Below are positions 17,109-28,198 of a DNA stretch of 64,000 nucleotides, one piece after another. Source of the stretch: Pseudomonas neustonica (lineage in GTDB: Bacteria; Pseudomonadota; Gammaproteobacteria; Pseudomonadales; Pseudomonadaceae); contig NZ_RKKU01000003.1 in NCBI RefSeq assembly GCF_003797945.1, forward strand, positions 223,683 through 287,682. Reading direction: 5' to 3'. Under the pieces are notes generated by a model. The model saw only the letters and a list, made by a program, of their open reading frames with translations. It was not told the origin of the DNA and made no database searches. Within the stretch, counting starts at the first letter, position 1; every line of letters starts with the position of its first letter. The position numbers and the translations under genes are program-made.

Positions 17109-19250
17109 TTATTGGTTTTTATAGGCCTGTATAGCCGTCAAGGCTATGGTGTAAACGATATCGTCTACCAGTGCCCCTCGTGACAGATCGTTAACCGGTT
17201 TGCGCAGCCCCTGCAACATCGGGCCGACACTGACGACGTTGGCGCTACGCTGGACTGCCTTGTAGGTGGTGTTGCCGGTGTTCAAGTCTGGAAACACGAA
17301 CACGGTGGCTTGACCGGCTACCGGACTATCTGGCGCTTTCTGCCGACCAACGCTGGCAATGGCGGCGGCATCATACTGGAGCGGGCCGTCGAGCAACAAC
17401 CCTGGCTCGCGCTCCTTGGCCAGGCGGGTGGCTTCACGTACTTTCTCGACCTCACTGCCACTGCCTGAGCTGCCGGTTGAATAACTGATCATCGCGACCT
17501 TGGCTGGGATGCCGAATGCTTCTGCCGAACGCGCGCTCTGGATGGCAATTTCTGCCAGGTCTTCAGCGCTGGGGTCTGGGTTTACCGCGCAGTCACCGTA
17601 AACCAGAACTTGCTCGGGTAGCAGCATAAAGAAGATGGAGGACACCAGGTTATAGCCAGGTGCCGTCTTGATCAGCTGAAAAGCCGGGCGGATCGTATTG
17701 GCTGTGGTGTGAATGGCACCGGAGACCAGGCCGTCGACTTCATCCAGTGCCAGCATCATGGTTCCCAGCACCACATTGTCTTCCAGCTGTTGCAGCGCCA
17801 TGGGTCCATTAAGGCCCTTGCCTTCGCGCAGCTTAACCATGGGGTCGACGTAACGCTCGCGTACCTCGTCCGGGTCTACTATCTGTAGCCCCTCAGGTAA
17901 GGTGATGTGCTGCGCGCGGGCAACGGCTTCTACAGCGTCGCGCTTGGCCAGCAGTATGCAGTTGGCAATGCCGCGACGCTGGCAGATGGCAGCGGCTTGC
18001 ACGGTGCGCGGCTCATCGCCTTCGGGCAACACAATGCATTTGGCTGCACGCTGGGCCTGACGTACCAGCTCATAGCGAAACGCGGGTGGTGACATGCGTT
18101 TTTCGCGGGGCGTATCGCAGCGCTTGGCGAGCCAGGTTTGATCAATGTGCGAGGCGACAAAGTTGGTGACGCGTTCGGCGCGGTCACGGTCATCAATGGG
18201 AATCTCGCGGTTCATGCGGTCGAGCTGAGTGGCGGTGTCAAAGCTGTTGGTGGCAACGCCGAGGATGGTCAGCCCCTGATCCAGTGCGGGCTGGCATAAC
18301 TGCACCACTCGCGGATCAGGCGGCATGTCGCCGGTCAGCAACAGGCCGGCCAACGGCGTGCCAGCCAGTGACGCCAGGCTGCTGGCGATGATGATATCGT
18401 CGCGGTCGCCTGGGGTAACTATCAATGTGCCCGGTTTAAGCCGGTCGATAATATTGGGTACCGTGCGTGCGCAGAGCGCTATCTCCATTACACGGCGCTG
18501 GTGCATCTCGCCGGGATGATAGATGGTGGTTTTCAGTAAGTTGGCAATGTCGGAAGTGCGTGGCGCGTTGAGTTCGTCCTGCCAGGGTACGCAGCCAATC
18601 AGACGAAAGTCTTCAGTGTCCAGTCGGGCGGATGCTGTTTTCAGTTCCTGTGCGAACGTTTTCAGCGTGCTTTTTAGTGCACGTCCGTCTGGCACATCGG
18701 CCAGTGCTTCGTCTTCCAGTCCGTGTACCTTGTTGACGATGACCCCAAGCACCTTGGGATGCGTTGGTCCACCGAATGCCTGGGCGTGAATCTCTATGCG
18801 ATCAGCCAGGGTGGCCATGTCGTCGCCATCCGGTGTGGTGACCAGGATGACATCGGCATCCAGACTTTTGGCCAGAGCCTGATTGATCTGCGCGGTATAG
18901 CTGCTTTGGCGCGTGGGTACCATGCCTTCGACCACCACTACATCCGCATCCTGTGCGGCCTGCTGATAACGCCCGACCATTTCTTCCATCAGGTCGTCCA
19001 GTTCGCCGATCGCCAGCAGATGTTCTACTTGTGCCAGCGGCATAGCAGGGGGCGGCGTTAGTCCCAGGGTGCGGCTGATCAGTTCGGTGGAGCGCTCGGG
19101 GCCTTCATCGCCAGGGTGTGGCTGGGCAATGGGCTTGAGAAAGTGCACGCGCAAGCCGGTGCGTTCGAGTGCACGTATCAGCCCAAGGCTGGTAGAGGTG
19201 AGACCGACGCCAAAGCCGGTAGGGGCGATAAAGAAAGTATGCTGGCTCAT
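17109..19250 (-). CDS. pta: Phosphate acetyltransferase
   Basis: A 713-residue long-form Pta that interconverts acetyl-CoA and acetyl phosphate. The N-terminal BioD-like domain has [10 protein letters not shown], where the P-loop Lys is replaced, as in E. coli Pta. A DRTGG domain follows (about 215-330), then the catalytic PTA domain (about 390-713) with [33 protein letters not shown] and [12 protein letters not shown]. Its start overlaps the ackA stop by 4 nt, so the two enzymes are co-translated for acetate overflow and uptake. Confidence 0.97.
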   Translation of the reverse strand: MSQHTFFIAPTGFGVGLTSTSLGLIRALERTGLRVHFLKPIAQPHPGDEGPERSTELISRTLGLTPPPAMPLAQVEHLLAIGELDDLMEEMVGRYQQAAQDADVVVVEGMVPTRQSSYTAQINQALAKSLDADVILVTTPDGDDMATLADRIEIHAQAFGGPTHPKVLGVIVNKVHGLEDEALADVPDGRALKSTLKTFAQELKTASARLDTEDFRLIGCVPWQDELNAPRTSDIANLLKTTIYHPGEMHQRRVMEIALCARTVPNIIDRLKPGTLIVTPGDRDDIIIASSLASLAGTPLAGLLLTGDMPPDPRVVQLCQPALDQGLTILGVATNSFDTATQLDRMNREIPIDDRDRAERVTNFVASHIDQTWLAKRCDTPREKRMSPPAFRYELVRQAQRAAKCIVLPEGDEPRTVQAAAICQRRGIANCILLAKRDAVEAVARAQHITLPEGLQIVDPDEVRERYVDPMVKLREGKGLNGPMALQQLEDNVVLGTMMLALDEVDGLVSGAIHTTANTIRPAFQLIKTAPGYNLVSSIFFMLLPEQVLVYGDCAVNPDPSAEDLAEIAIQSARSAEAFGIPAKVAMISYSTGSSGSGSEVEKVREATRLAKEREPGLLLDGPLQYDAAAIASVGRQKAPDSPVAGQATVFVFPDLNTGNTTYKAVQRSANVVSVGPMLQGLRKPVNDLSRGALVDDIVYTIALTAIQAYKNQ

Positions 19251-20452
19251 GCCGGGGTTTCCATCTCCAGGTGCTGACGATCTAGAAGGGTGAGGCTTTC
19301 TTCGGCAATCTGCCGCTCCTCATCCGTGGGTATGACCAAAATGGCGGGCGAACCTGTTGCTTCAATGCGGCCCGCTTCGCCGCGTTTCAGCGCGCTATTG
19401 CGGTCCGGATCGACGTGCAGGCCCATGACCGCCAGATGGCTCAGCGTGAGTGCTCGCGTGAGTGCCGAGTTTTCGCCGATGCCGCCGGTGAAGATCAAGC
19501 CATCGACGCGCGGCAATGCGACGGCAAGGCCTGCCAGTGAGCGCGCAAGGCGGTAGCAGAACACCTCAATGGCCAACTGGGCGCCGCCGTGGCCTTGAGC
19601 GCGAGCCTGCTCCAGCTCGCGCATGTCGTTCGACAACCCGGAAAGACCAAGCAGGCCGCTCTCGCGATTGAGTAGGCGTTCAATGCGGGGTAGATCCCAG
19701 CCCAGGGTGCGCGCCAGATGCGCGTGCAGGTTAGGGTCTACATCGCCGCTACGCGTGCCCATGACCAGGCCCTCCAGCGGTGTCAGTCCCATACTGGTGT
19801 CCATGCTTTTGCCATCGAGGATGGCGCAGCTGGAACAGCCATTGCCCAGGTGTGCGCTAAGCCAGGCGCCAGCCGTTTCGGCGCGGCCGGTCAGCAGGCT
19901 GGCCTGATGCGCTACATATTGATGGCTGGTGCCATGAAAACCATAGCGGCGCACGCCGTGTACGGCGTACAGCTCGTCGGGTAGCGCATAGCGGAAGGCG
20001 TGCGGTGGCATGCTTTGATGAAAGGCAGTGTCGAATACCGCGACTTGCGGAATATCTGGCAACAGTTTCATGGCGGCACGAATCCCGCTGAGGTTAGCTG
20101 GGTTATGCAGGGGCGCCAGTGGTGCATTGGCCTCGATACCTGCAAGCACTTCATCGTTGATCAGGCGTGGCCCGGTAAACTGCTCGCCGCCGTGAACGAC
20201 GCGATGGCCCACCGCGCTGATCGGTTGATCGAGGTGCGCGTCGAGTAGTGGCAGTAGCGCATTCAATGCATCTTGATGGTTGGCATCGGGTAGGCTGCAT
20301 TCGCTGCCACCCGGAAAGCTGTAACTGGCTTGCGGGGTATTCAGGCGTTCGGCCTGAGCTTCAAATACGGGTTTTGAACTTCCCTGTTTACGCAGTGCCA
20401 GCTTAATCGAGGAGCTGCCACCGTTGATGACCAATACCAGGCGGTGTGTCAT
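19247..20452 (-). CDS. ackA: Acetate kinase
   Basis: A 401-residue ASKHA-fold kinase that makes acetate and ATP from acetyl phosphate and ADP, and the reverse. [10 protein letters not shown] lies near the N-terminus, GHRVVHGGE near 85, [10 protein letters not shown] and YGFHGTSHQ in the middle, and [20 protein letters not shown] after that, all diagnostic. It precedes pta in a two-gene operon. The 225-bp gap to slyD holds the divergent promoters, which I could not place with confidence. Confidence 0.97.
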   Translation of the reverse strand: MTHRLVLVINGGSSSIKLALRKQGSSKPVFEAQAERLNTPQASYSFPGGSECSLPDANHQDALNALLPLLDAHLDQPISAVGHRVVHGGEQFTGPRLINDEVLAGIEANAPLAPLHNPANLSGIRAAMKLLPDIPQVAVFDTAFHQSMPPHAFRYALPDELYAVHGVRRYGFHGTSHQYVAHQASLLTGRAETAGAWLSAHLGNGCSSCAILDGKSMDTSMGLTPLEGLVMGTRSGDVDPNLHAHLARTLGWDLPRIERLLNRESGLLGLSGLSNDMRELEQARAQGHGGAQLAIEVFCYRLARSLAGLAVALPRVDGLIFTGGIGENSALTRALTLSHLAVMGLHVDPDRNSALKRGEAGRIEATGSPAILVIPTDEERQIAEESLTLLDRQHLEMETPA

Positions 20453-20677
20453 GGTAACGTCAATGTTCCTGTGTCTATGGGCAGTTTTTGCTGCCGGTAA
20501 TAAACCGCATTCAGCGTAGCGTGTGCTCGCTTGGATGCTTATCGGTACGCAAGGTTCAGCTGGCGTAACGTCGTATATCTGACATCTTCAGTCGCTCCGC
20601 TAGTCGGGTCAAGCCGTGCGTTTGCGACCTAATCCGCGTACACTCACGATTTTTAAGCAAAAGATAGGAACGATATT

Positions 20678-21163
20678 ATGCAGATTGCTGCCAACAAGGC
20701 TGTTTCCATCGACTACACCCTGACCAATGCAGATGGCGAGGTGCTGGATTCCTCCGATGGTGGCGCTCCGCTCGTCTACCTTCAGGGCGCTGGCAACATT
20801 ATTCCAGGTCTGGAAAAGGCATTGGAAGGTAAGCAGGCTGGTGATGCGGTCAATGTGACTGTTGAGCCTGCCGAAGCCTATGGCGAGTTTAATGCCGAGC
20901 TGATTGCTGTGCTGGGCCGCAACATGTTTGAAGGCGTTGACGAGCTGGAAGTGGGCATGCAGTTTCATGCGTCCGGTCCTGACGGTAGCATGCAGATTGT
21001 TACTATCAAGGCGCTCGAAGGCGATGAGGTTACTGTAGATGGCAACCACCCGCTGGCCGGCGAGCAGCTGACCTTTGATGTGAAGGTAGTTGAAGTGCGT
21101 GACGCAACTGAAGATGAAATGGCCCACGGTCATATTCATGGTGAGGGTGGCGTGGAGCACTAA
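20678..21163 (+). CDS. slyD: FKBP-type peptidyl-prolyl isomerase, SlyD-like
   Basis: A 161-residue cytoplasmic prolyl isomerase and chaperone. The split FKBP domain surrounds the insert-in-flap region (about 70-120), with PLVYLQGAGNIIPGLEKAL as the signature and NHPLAGE near 128. The C-terminal metal-binding tail is very short (HGHIHGEGGVEH, four His), unlike the long His/Cys tail of E. coli SlyD, so nickel handling may be weaker. Start ATG 20678 follows AGATAGGAACG. Confidence 0.9.
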   Translation: MQIAANKAVSIDYTLTNADGEVLDSSDGGAPLVYLQGAGNIIPGLEKALEGKQAGDAVNVTVEPAEAYGEFNAELIAVLGRNMFEGVDELEVGMQFHASGPDGSMQIVTIKALEGDEVTVDGNHPLAGEQLTFDVKVVEVRDATEDEMAHGHIHGEGGVEH

Positions 21164-21185
21164 GCTCCCCCAAGCTTGCGCAGTA

Positions 21186-21215
21186 AAAACCAGCCAGCGA
21201 TGGCTGGTTTTTTTT
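21186..21215 (+). terminator. Terminator of slyD
   Basis: AACCAGCCA/TGGCTGGTT stem with a GCGA tetraloop, followed by a T tract. Confidence 0.9.
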
Positions 21216-21319
21216 CGCCTGCCGTTTGGCGCTGGGCAAAATGGATTCCTCGTCATCAATAGAATCAATGATGGGCGGCTTTTGTATTCAAGCAAGTTGA
21301 CCAGTCGTATAGTACTCAC

Positions 21320-21907
21320 ATGAATACGATCCAGGATAAACGTGCGCGCATTTTGGCGGCCGGCACCAGCGTGATGTTGCGCAAGGGCTACAACGGCACC
21401 GGGGTGCAGGAAATTACTCAGGGTGCCGGTGTTCCCAAGGGCTCTTTCTATCACTATTTCGAGAGTAAGGAAGACTTCGCTATTCAGGCGCTGCACTACT
21501 ATTACACGCCTCGAATTGAACGATTTGCTGCCGCTCTGAGTACACCAGAGCTATCACCACGCGAGCGCATCCTGCGTTGTTATCGTGACCTGATTGGCTA
21601 CTTTGCCAATCAGGAACAGCCGCTGCATCAGTGCTTTATTGGTAGTCTCTGCCATGAAAAGGCTGATGAAAGTCAGCCAATAGGCTTTGCTGCGGCGGCC
21701 ATATTGCACAGCTCCAGCCGGGTGCTGGCTGAGTGTCTGCAGCAGGCGCGCGATGCTGGTGAGATTCCACAGGATCAGGACCCGGCTGCGCTTGCCAGCT
21801 TTATCGGCGCTGCCTGGGAGGGGGCTCTGCTGCGAATGAAAACGGATCGGCAGATCGCCCCGCTAAGGGTATTTATCGATCAGCTTGAGCGCATGCTGCA
21901 AGTTTGA
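21320..21907 (+). CDS. TetR-family regulator, NemR-like
   Basis: A 195-residue repressor. The N-terminal HTH (about 8-55) ends in PKGSFYHYFESKEDF, the pattern of NemR. In E. coli NemR the redox-sensing Cys106 lies in GCLTVKLSAE; here Cys105 falls at the same place (QCFIGSLCHE), with a second Cys111. It lies 87 bp upstream of, and in line with, an Old Yellow Enzyme gene, as nemR lies beside nemA. It is inferred to derepress that reductase when its cysteine meets electrophiles or reactive chlorine. Confidence 0.83.
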   Translation: MNTIQDKRARILAAGTSVMLRKGYNGTGVQEITQGAGVPKGSFYHYFESKEDFAIQALHYYYTPRIERFAAALSTPELSPRERILRCYRDLIGYFANQEQPLHQCFIGSLCHEKADESQPIGFAAAAILHSSSRVLAECLQQARDAGEIPQDQDPAALASFIGAAWEGALLRMKTDRQIAPLRVFIDQLERMLQV

Positions 21908-21937
21908 TCCGCGCTCCCTGCAAAAAAAAACCAAGAC

Positions 21938-21945
21938 GACCGGTC
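21938..21945. promoter_or_regulatory. Short palindrome between the NemR-like and OYE genes
   Basis: GACCGGTC is a perfect 8-bp palindrome in the 87-bp gap. It is a weak operator candidate. Confidence 0.25.
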
Positions 21946-21994
21946 AGCTCTGCTTTAGACCAACCTATTGTTCACGATCTATGAGGATTAATGC

Positions 21995-23104
21995 ATGTCT
22001 GCAGATGTAACTCCACTGTTTACCCCCTTTAAACTGGGTCCGCTGACCCTGAGTAACCGCATCGTTATGGCGCCCATGACGCGTAATTTTTCACCCAAGG
22101 GTGTGCCGGGTCAGGCGGTGGTTGATTATTACCGTCGCCGCGCTGAATCAGGTGTAGGCCTGATCGTGACGGAAGGCACCGTGATCAACCATCCGGGTGC
22201 CAGTGGCTACCCAAGTGTGCCGCACTTTTATGGTGAAGACGCGCTGGCTGGCTGGAAACAGGTTGTCGATGCTGTGCACGCCGCCGGTGGCAAGATCGCT
22301 CCGCAGCTTTGGCACGTAGGTAACGTGCGCCGTTTAGGTACCGAACCTTATCCGGACGTACCGGGTTTTGGCCCGATGGAAAAGCAGAAGGAAGGCAAAG
22401 TCCTGGTCAAGGGTATGACGCAGGCTGATATCGATGACGTGGTTGCCGGCTTCGCACAGGCGGCCAAAGACGCTAAAGAGATTGGTTTTGATGCCATCGA
22501 GCTGCACGGCGCCCACGGTTATCTGATCGATCAGTTCTTCTGGGAAGGCACTAACCAGCGTACCGACAATTATGGCGGTAGCATGGAGAATCGTGGTCGT
22601 TTCGCGGTTGAAATCGTGCGTGCGGTACGCGCTGCTGTCGGGCCTGATTATCCAGTAATTTTCCGCTTCTCGCAGTGGAAACAGCAGGATTACACCGCAC
22701 GATTGGCGCCAACGCCTGAGCTGCTGGAGCAGTTCCTGGCACCGCTGTCTGACGCTGGTGTGGATATTTTCCATTGTTCACAGCGTCGTTTCTGGGAGCC
22801 GGAGTTTGAAAGTTCCGATCTCAACCTGGCGGGTTGGACGCGTAACATCACCGGCAAACCCGCGATTACCGTCGGTAGTGTTGGTCTGGATGGTGAGTTT
22901 CTGGAGTTCATGGTCAATACCGACAAGGTAGCGCAGACGGCCAATATTGATGACCTGCTGACTCGCCTGGCGGCCAACGAGTTTGACCTGGTTGCCGTGG
23001 GGCGTGCGTTGCTGGTTGATCCTCAGTGGGCTGACAAAGTGCGCGAAGGCCGCTTTGGCGACATTCAACCCTTCAGCCGCGAAGCGCTGAAAACGCTGGT
23101 CTGA
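21995..23104 (+). CDS. NADH:flavin oxidoreductase, Old Yellow Enzyme family
   Basis: A 369-residue FMN-dependent TIM-barrel reductase. PMTRNF follows the N-terminal FMN contact (MAPMT), QLWHVG lies near 108, and ELHGAHGYLIDQF carries the usual His pair. GGSMENRGRF and VAVGRALLVDP complete the family pattern. The long segment with SQWKQQDY separates it from the NemA-like protein at 49332. Such enzymes reduce activated C=C bonds and nitro compounds. Placement behind a NemR-like gene suggests electrophile detoxification. The substrate is unknown. Confidence 0.88.
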   Translation: MSADVTPLFTPFKLGPLTLSNRIVMAPMTRNFSPKGVPGQAVVDYYRRRAESGVGLIVTEGTVINHPGASGYPSVPHFYGEDALAGWKQVVDAVHAAGGKIAPQLWHVGNVRRLGTEPYPDVPGFGPMEKQKEGKVLVKGMTQADIDDVVAGFAQAAKDAKEIGFDAIELHGAHGYLIDQFFWEGTNQRTDNYGGSMENRGRFAVEIVRAVRAAVGPDYPVIFRFSQWKQQDYTARLAPTPELLEQFLAPLSDAGVDIFHCSQRRFWEPEFESSDLNLAGWTRNITGKPAITVGSVGLDGEFLEFMVNTDKVAQTANIDDLLTRLAANEFDLVAVGRALLVDPQWADKVREGRFGDIQPFSREALKTLV

Positions 23105-23125
23105 GCCTTGCGCGCGCAAGCGGTT

Positions 23126-24328
23126 CTATTTGCTTGGAACTGCTTGCGCCGGGATGGTATGACTGAGCGCTGCATGTTGCAGGTAGCGCTCAAAGCGTTG
23201 CACTATGGCTTGCCAGTCCAGCTGGCAAGCCCGGTGCCGGGCGTGCAGTCGAATACTGCGACGGCCTTCTACGTCCTGCGCCAACCACTGTAAATTGTCG
23301 TTGAACAACTGATCGTGACCGGCTGGTGCAAGGCTGCCACTGTAACGATCCTGGATATGCTGGTGCGCGGCAGCGGTATCAAAAGCGCACACTGCCAAGC
23401 CGGATGCCATGGCTTCGGTAACCACATTGCCGAAGGTTTCGGTCAAGCTCGGGAAGACAAAAATATCCGCGCTGGCATAGGCGCCTGCGAGGGCGGAGCC
23501 GGTCAGAGCGCCGGTGAATATAGCGTCTGGCATGCGTTTGCGTAGCTCGTCTGCCGAGGGCCCGTCACCCACGATAACCATATGTAACTTTCGCTCGGCA
23601 TCATGGTAAGCCGTTTTCAGCTTGCTCCAGCTCTCTACCAGTAACCCTGGGTTCTTCTCCGGTGACAACCGGCCTACGTGCAGCAGCACGGTATCTTTTG
23701 TACCTGCACCCCATTGGCTGCGCAGCATTTCACAACGATGGGCAGGGTGAAACTGTTCGCAATCCACGCCGCGTCCGAGCATCGAGAGGTGCTGTACACC
23801 CAGGCGAGTGAGTTCCCGCTGCTGTGTTGTGCTGGCCACCAGGGTTAGTTGCGTCTGGTTGTGAAACCAGCGTAGGTAGCGCATGGCGGGCTCGTGAAAC
23901 AAGCCCAGATGAAAGTAGTTACTGTACTGCTGGAAGTTGGTGTGAAAGCCGCTAATGACCGGGATTTTCATCCGCCGTGCCAAGCGCAGTGCAGACCAGC
24001 CGAGTGGGCCTTCAGTTGCCAGGTAGATCGCGTCCGGACGTTCTCTGCTCCACAGTTGCTTAAGCTTGCGCTGTGCCGGTAGGCCCCACTGGAGGCCGGG
24101 GTAGCCAGGTATCGGCAGGCCGCGCACGCAACGTTCCAGCAAGTTTCCGGCTTGGCGTGAGCCGGGCTTTTCGCCCGGCAGGGCGGGTCTGATCAGCTGG
24201 ATTCGATGGTTGCGGCCAAGTAGCCCCTGACAGAGTTTGCCCAGCGTATTGCTGACCCCGTTAATCTGCGGAGGATAGGTTTCGGTAACCAGTGCGAAGC
24301 ACTGGCCGGGAGGCTGGGCTATGTTCAT
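23126..24328 (-). CDS. Family 4 glycosyltransferase (GDP-mannose-dependent mannosyltransferase-like)
   Basis: A GT-B fold enzyme of about 400 residues. The N-terminus FALVTETYPPQINGVSNT is typical of MgtA/PimB-like alpha-mannosyltransferases. HVGRLSPEKN marks the donor domain and ETFGNVVTEAMASG carries the EX7E motif. It probably transfers a sugar to a membrane lipid or envelope glycan. Two ATGs compete, 24352 and 24328; they sit at the two ends of a perfect inverted repeat (24326-24353). I prefer 24328 because the conserved sequence begins there, but neither has a clear ribosome-binding site. It follows cysZ in the same direction. Confidence 0.82.
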   Translation of the reverse strand: MNIAQPPGQCFALVTETYPPQINGVSNTLGKLCQGLLGRNHRIQLIRPALPGEKPGSRQAGNLLERCVRGLPIPGYPGLQWGLPAQRKLKQLWSRERPDAIYLATEGPLGWSALRLARRMKIPVISGFHTNFQQYSNYFHLGLFHEPAMRYLRWFHNQTQLTLVASTTQQRELTRLGVQHLSMLGRGVDCEQFHPAHRCEMLRSQWGAGTKDTVLLHVGRLSPEKNPGLLVESWSKLKTAYHDAERKLHMVIVGDGPSADELRKRMPDAIFTGALTGSALAGAYASADIFVFPSLTETFGNVVTEAMASGLAVCAFDTAAAHQHIQDRYSGSLAPAGHDQLFNDNLQWLAQDVEGRRSIRLHARHRACQLDWQAIVQRFERYLQHAALSHTIPAQAVPSK

Positions 24329-24353
24329 GCCCCGAGTATGGAGTCGGGGCATG
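24326..24353 (-). promoter_or_regulatory. Perfect inverted repeat spanning the start of the glycosyltransferase gene
   Basis: CATGCCCCGA and TCGGGGCATG, 10-bp arms with an 8-nt spacer, enclose both candidate start codons. It could mask the start, or act as a terminator for cysZ, though no T tract follows. Confidence 0.6.
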
Positions 24354-24381
24354 ATGCCGGCGTGACATATTTATTACGGTT

Positions 24382-25125
24382 TTATGATGGCTGAACGCGC
24401 CGCTCGCGTATCCACAGCAGGGTGGAACCCGCTACTGCGGATGGCATGACCAGTAGATTGACCAGCGGGATGAGCATGCCTATATAAACGAGAAATCCAA
24501 ATCCCAGCGAAAGCCCACGGCGGCCGCGCATCCAGCGCAGCGTATCGATAAAGCTGACTTTCTCGTTGTCTGCCTGATAATCGATGTACTGCACCGCCAT
24601 CATCCAAACGCCAAACACCAGCAGCAGCGGTGAGGCAACTAGGTTGACCACTGGAATCAGCGTCAGCAACAGCAATATCACCAAGCGTGGCAGGTAGTAG
24701 AGCAGCTTGCGCAGTTCGCGCCCGATACTTTGGGGGACTACCAGCAAGATATCGCGGTAGCTGGTAGGCGGGCTGACTTCATTGCGCTCGCGCTCGGCGA
24801 TCTTCTCGGCGAGAAAGCCATAGAATGGTGACGCGATGATATTCGCAACGACGCTGAAACCGAAGAACAGCACCAGTAGTACCACCAACGCAAACAGCGG
24901 CCAGAGCAGCCATTCAATGAAGCTCGCCCATTCAGGCAGTTGCGGCATCAAGCGCAGCATCAGCAGATCGAACTGCTTGGCGCCCCAGCTGATGAGCGCG
25001 GCAAATACGATCAGGTTAAGTATCAGCGGAATCAACACGAAGCGGCGCAGACCTGGCTGCCTGATAGTACGCCAGCCCTCTTTGAGGTAATCGGGTCCGC
25101 GCAGTACGTCGAATGTATCCTTCAT
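24382..25125 (-). CDS. cysZ: Sulfate transporter CysZ
   Basis: A 247-residue inner-membrane protein of the EI24/CysZ family with hydrophobic segments near 30-55, 75-100, 140-175 and 205-230. GPDYLKEGWRTI at the start and NLVASPLL and GRRGLSLGFGF later fit CysZ, which imports sulfate for cysteine synthesis. ATG 25125 is chosen because MKDTF is the common start and GAGGAA precedes it; an upstream ATG adds 12 unlikely residues. It is divergent from the peroxiredoxin gene. Confidence 0.88.
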   Translation of the reverse strand: MKDTFDVLRGPDYLKEGWRTIRQPGLRRFVLIPLILNLIVFAALISWGAKQFDLLMLRLMPQLPEWASFIEWLLWPLFALVVLLVLFFGFSVVANIIASPFYGFLAEKIAERERNEVSPPTSYRDILLVVPQSIGRELRKLLYYLPRLVILLLLTLIPVVNLVASPLLLVFGVWMMAVQYIDYQADNEKVSFIDTLRWMRGRRGLSLGFGFLVYIGMLIPLVNLLVMPSAVAGSTLLWIRERRVQPS

Positions 25126-25263
25126 GGTGTTGGGTTCCTCAATGAAAAACGGGCTAGGCAAAGGCTATAGGGGTAAACTATTTGGCTGATACAGTCTTTG
25201 CAATTTCCACATGTCTTTGGACGCTTTAAGCTGCGTCCCTGTAGATGGCTCGGGAGGGTCGCT

Positions 25264-26924
<1,661 letters not shown>

Positions 26925-26952
26925 GGCGCAGATAGTGACCTGAGTGGTTAGG

Positions 26953-26979
26953 AAAGCCCTGTTTGTGCAGGGCTTTTTT
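26953..26979 (+). terminator. Terminator of trxB
   Basis: AAAGCCCTG/CAGGGCTTT stem with a 6-nt loop and T6. Confidence 0.9.
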
Positions 26980-27035
26980 GTGTCTGCGCGCGATGATGAC
27001 AAGCGTAGCGACCGGTATTGAAAATGGAGAGGTAG

Positions 27036-27752
27036 ATGCAGGAGTTTTATCTGGTCATCGCACTGACCTTCATGGCGGGTATGGCCATGCCGCTGGGCGC
27101 GTTGCTGGCGGGCGTTGATCAGCTGCGGCCCACTTGGCTGACGGATGAATATCGTCACGGCATCATCGCCTTTGGTGGCGGCGCCTTGTTGTCAGCGGTG
27201 GCGCTGGTCTTGGTGCCAGAGGGCATCGCACCGTTATCGACCTGGTTGGCTGCGTTTTGCTTTGTGGCGGGTGGTGTCGCCTTTATGGCTCTGGATGTTC
27301 TGCTTGATCGTATAAAGACGCCAGCGGGGCAGTTGGCTGCGATGCTATCCGACTTTCTCCCCGAGTCGCTGGCGCTGGGCGCCGCTTTTGCCGTGGGCGA
27401 AAGCAGTGGTGTGCTGTTGGCTTGTCTGATGACGCTGCAGAATCTGCCGGAAGGATTCAACGCCTGCCGAGAGTTACGTGCCGCTACACATTATGGAGCT
27501 CGGCGTATCGCGCTGATTTTTGCAGCAATTGCCTTGCTTGGGCCGATGTTTGGCGTGCTTGGATACAGCTGGCTGTCAGCTTATCCCTCAGTGGTTGCTA
27601 TGGTCATGCTATTTGCCGCCGGCGGGATTTGCTACTCGGTATTTCAGGATATTGCCCCTCAGGCACAGCTGGAGAAACATTGGGGGCCGCCCATGGGGGC
27701 CGTCTTGGGCTTTGTCCTGGGTATGGTGGGGCACCAATTGACCATGGCGTAA
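27036..27752 (+). CDS. ZIP-family divalent metal transporter
   Basis: A 238-residue inner-membrane protein with about eight hydrophobic segments. LVPEGI near 66-71 and QNLPEGFNACREL near 135 resemble the HNxPEG metal-binding helices of ZIP/GufA/ZupT transporters, with Gln in place of the usual His. It probably imports zinc or another divalent cation; the altered residue leaves the substrate open. Start ATG 27036 follows TGGAGAGGTAG. Confidence 0.78.
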   Translation: MQEFYLVIALTFMAGMAMPLGALLAGVDQLRPTWLTDEYRHGIIAFGGGALLSAVALVLVPEGIAPLSTWLAAFCFVAGGVAFMALDVLLDRIKTPAGQLAAMLSDFLPESLALGAAFAVGESSGVLLACLMTLQNLPEGFNACRELRAATHYGARRIALIFAAIALLGPMFGVLGYSWLSAYPSVVAMVMLFAAGGICYSVFQDIAPQAQLEKHWGPPMGAVLGFVLGMVGHQLTMA

Positions 27753-27783
27753 CGGCGGTCTGTGACAGAGTCCGCGAGTATCG

Positions 27784-27798
27784 GCTGGTGAAACCAGC
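27784..27798 (+). terminator. Weak terminator-like hairpin after the ZIP gene
   Basis: GCTGGT/ACCAGC stem with loop GAA, followed by TATTATTT. Confidence 0.45.
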
Positions 27799-27883
27799 TA
27801 TTATTTAGCGGCGGTAAGCGCCTTGTTGCCCTGGTTGATTGGTTGCAGCGGGTGTCACTTTTGCTTTGCTTAGGAGCGCTTCC

Positions 27884-28198
27884 ATGAAACGTCTTTCCCT
27901 GTTTGCTGCTATCGGTGTGTTTGCTTTCTCTGGTCTGGCCTCTGCGAGCAGCTTTATCGCTACTACAGATACCATTGGTGCGTCCCTGGCTAATAGTGTG
28001 GAAGGTACCAGTGACGTTAGCTCGGGCGGCAACGACAAGGTGCTGCTGCAAGCGCAGGATGATGCGGCCAGCTTCGTTGCCAGTGGTGGCAGTATTCGTG
28101 GTGTGCGCCTGGAAGCTGCGCTGGTGCACATTCGTCAACAACAGCCTGCGCTGAGTGCCAGTGACATGCAGTTGGCTGAGGCTATCCTCGCCCGTTGA
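27884..28198 (+). CDS. DUF2388 family small secreted protein
   Basis: A 104-residue protein with signal peptide 1-20 (ends SASA). The mature part SSFIATTDTIGASL, then DDAASFVASGG and RGVRLEAAL, matches DUF2388, a Pseudomonas family of unknown role. ATG 27884 follows TAGGAGCGCTTCC; the frame upstream is not conserved. Its TGA overlaps the TTG start of the DUF4105 gene, a coupling that suggests the two proteins act together in the envelope. Confidence 0.88.
   Translation: MKRLSLFAAIGVFAFSGLASASSFIATTDTIGASLANSVEGTSDVSSGGNDKVLLQAQDDAASFVASGGSIRGVRLEAALVHIRQQQPALSASDMQLAEAILAR

Noticed and set aside
19120..19250. Missing Lys in the Pta N-terminal P-loop (GFGVGLTS)
   Set aside because: The same substitution occurs in E. 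coli Pta, so it is normal for the family.
23107..23120. Perfect palindrome CTTGCGCGCGCAAG between convergent genes
   Set aside because: No T tract on either strand and no spacing clue; reported only as a curiosity.
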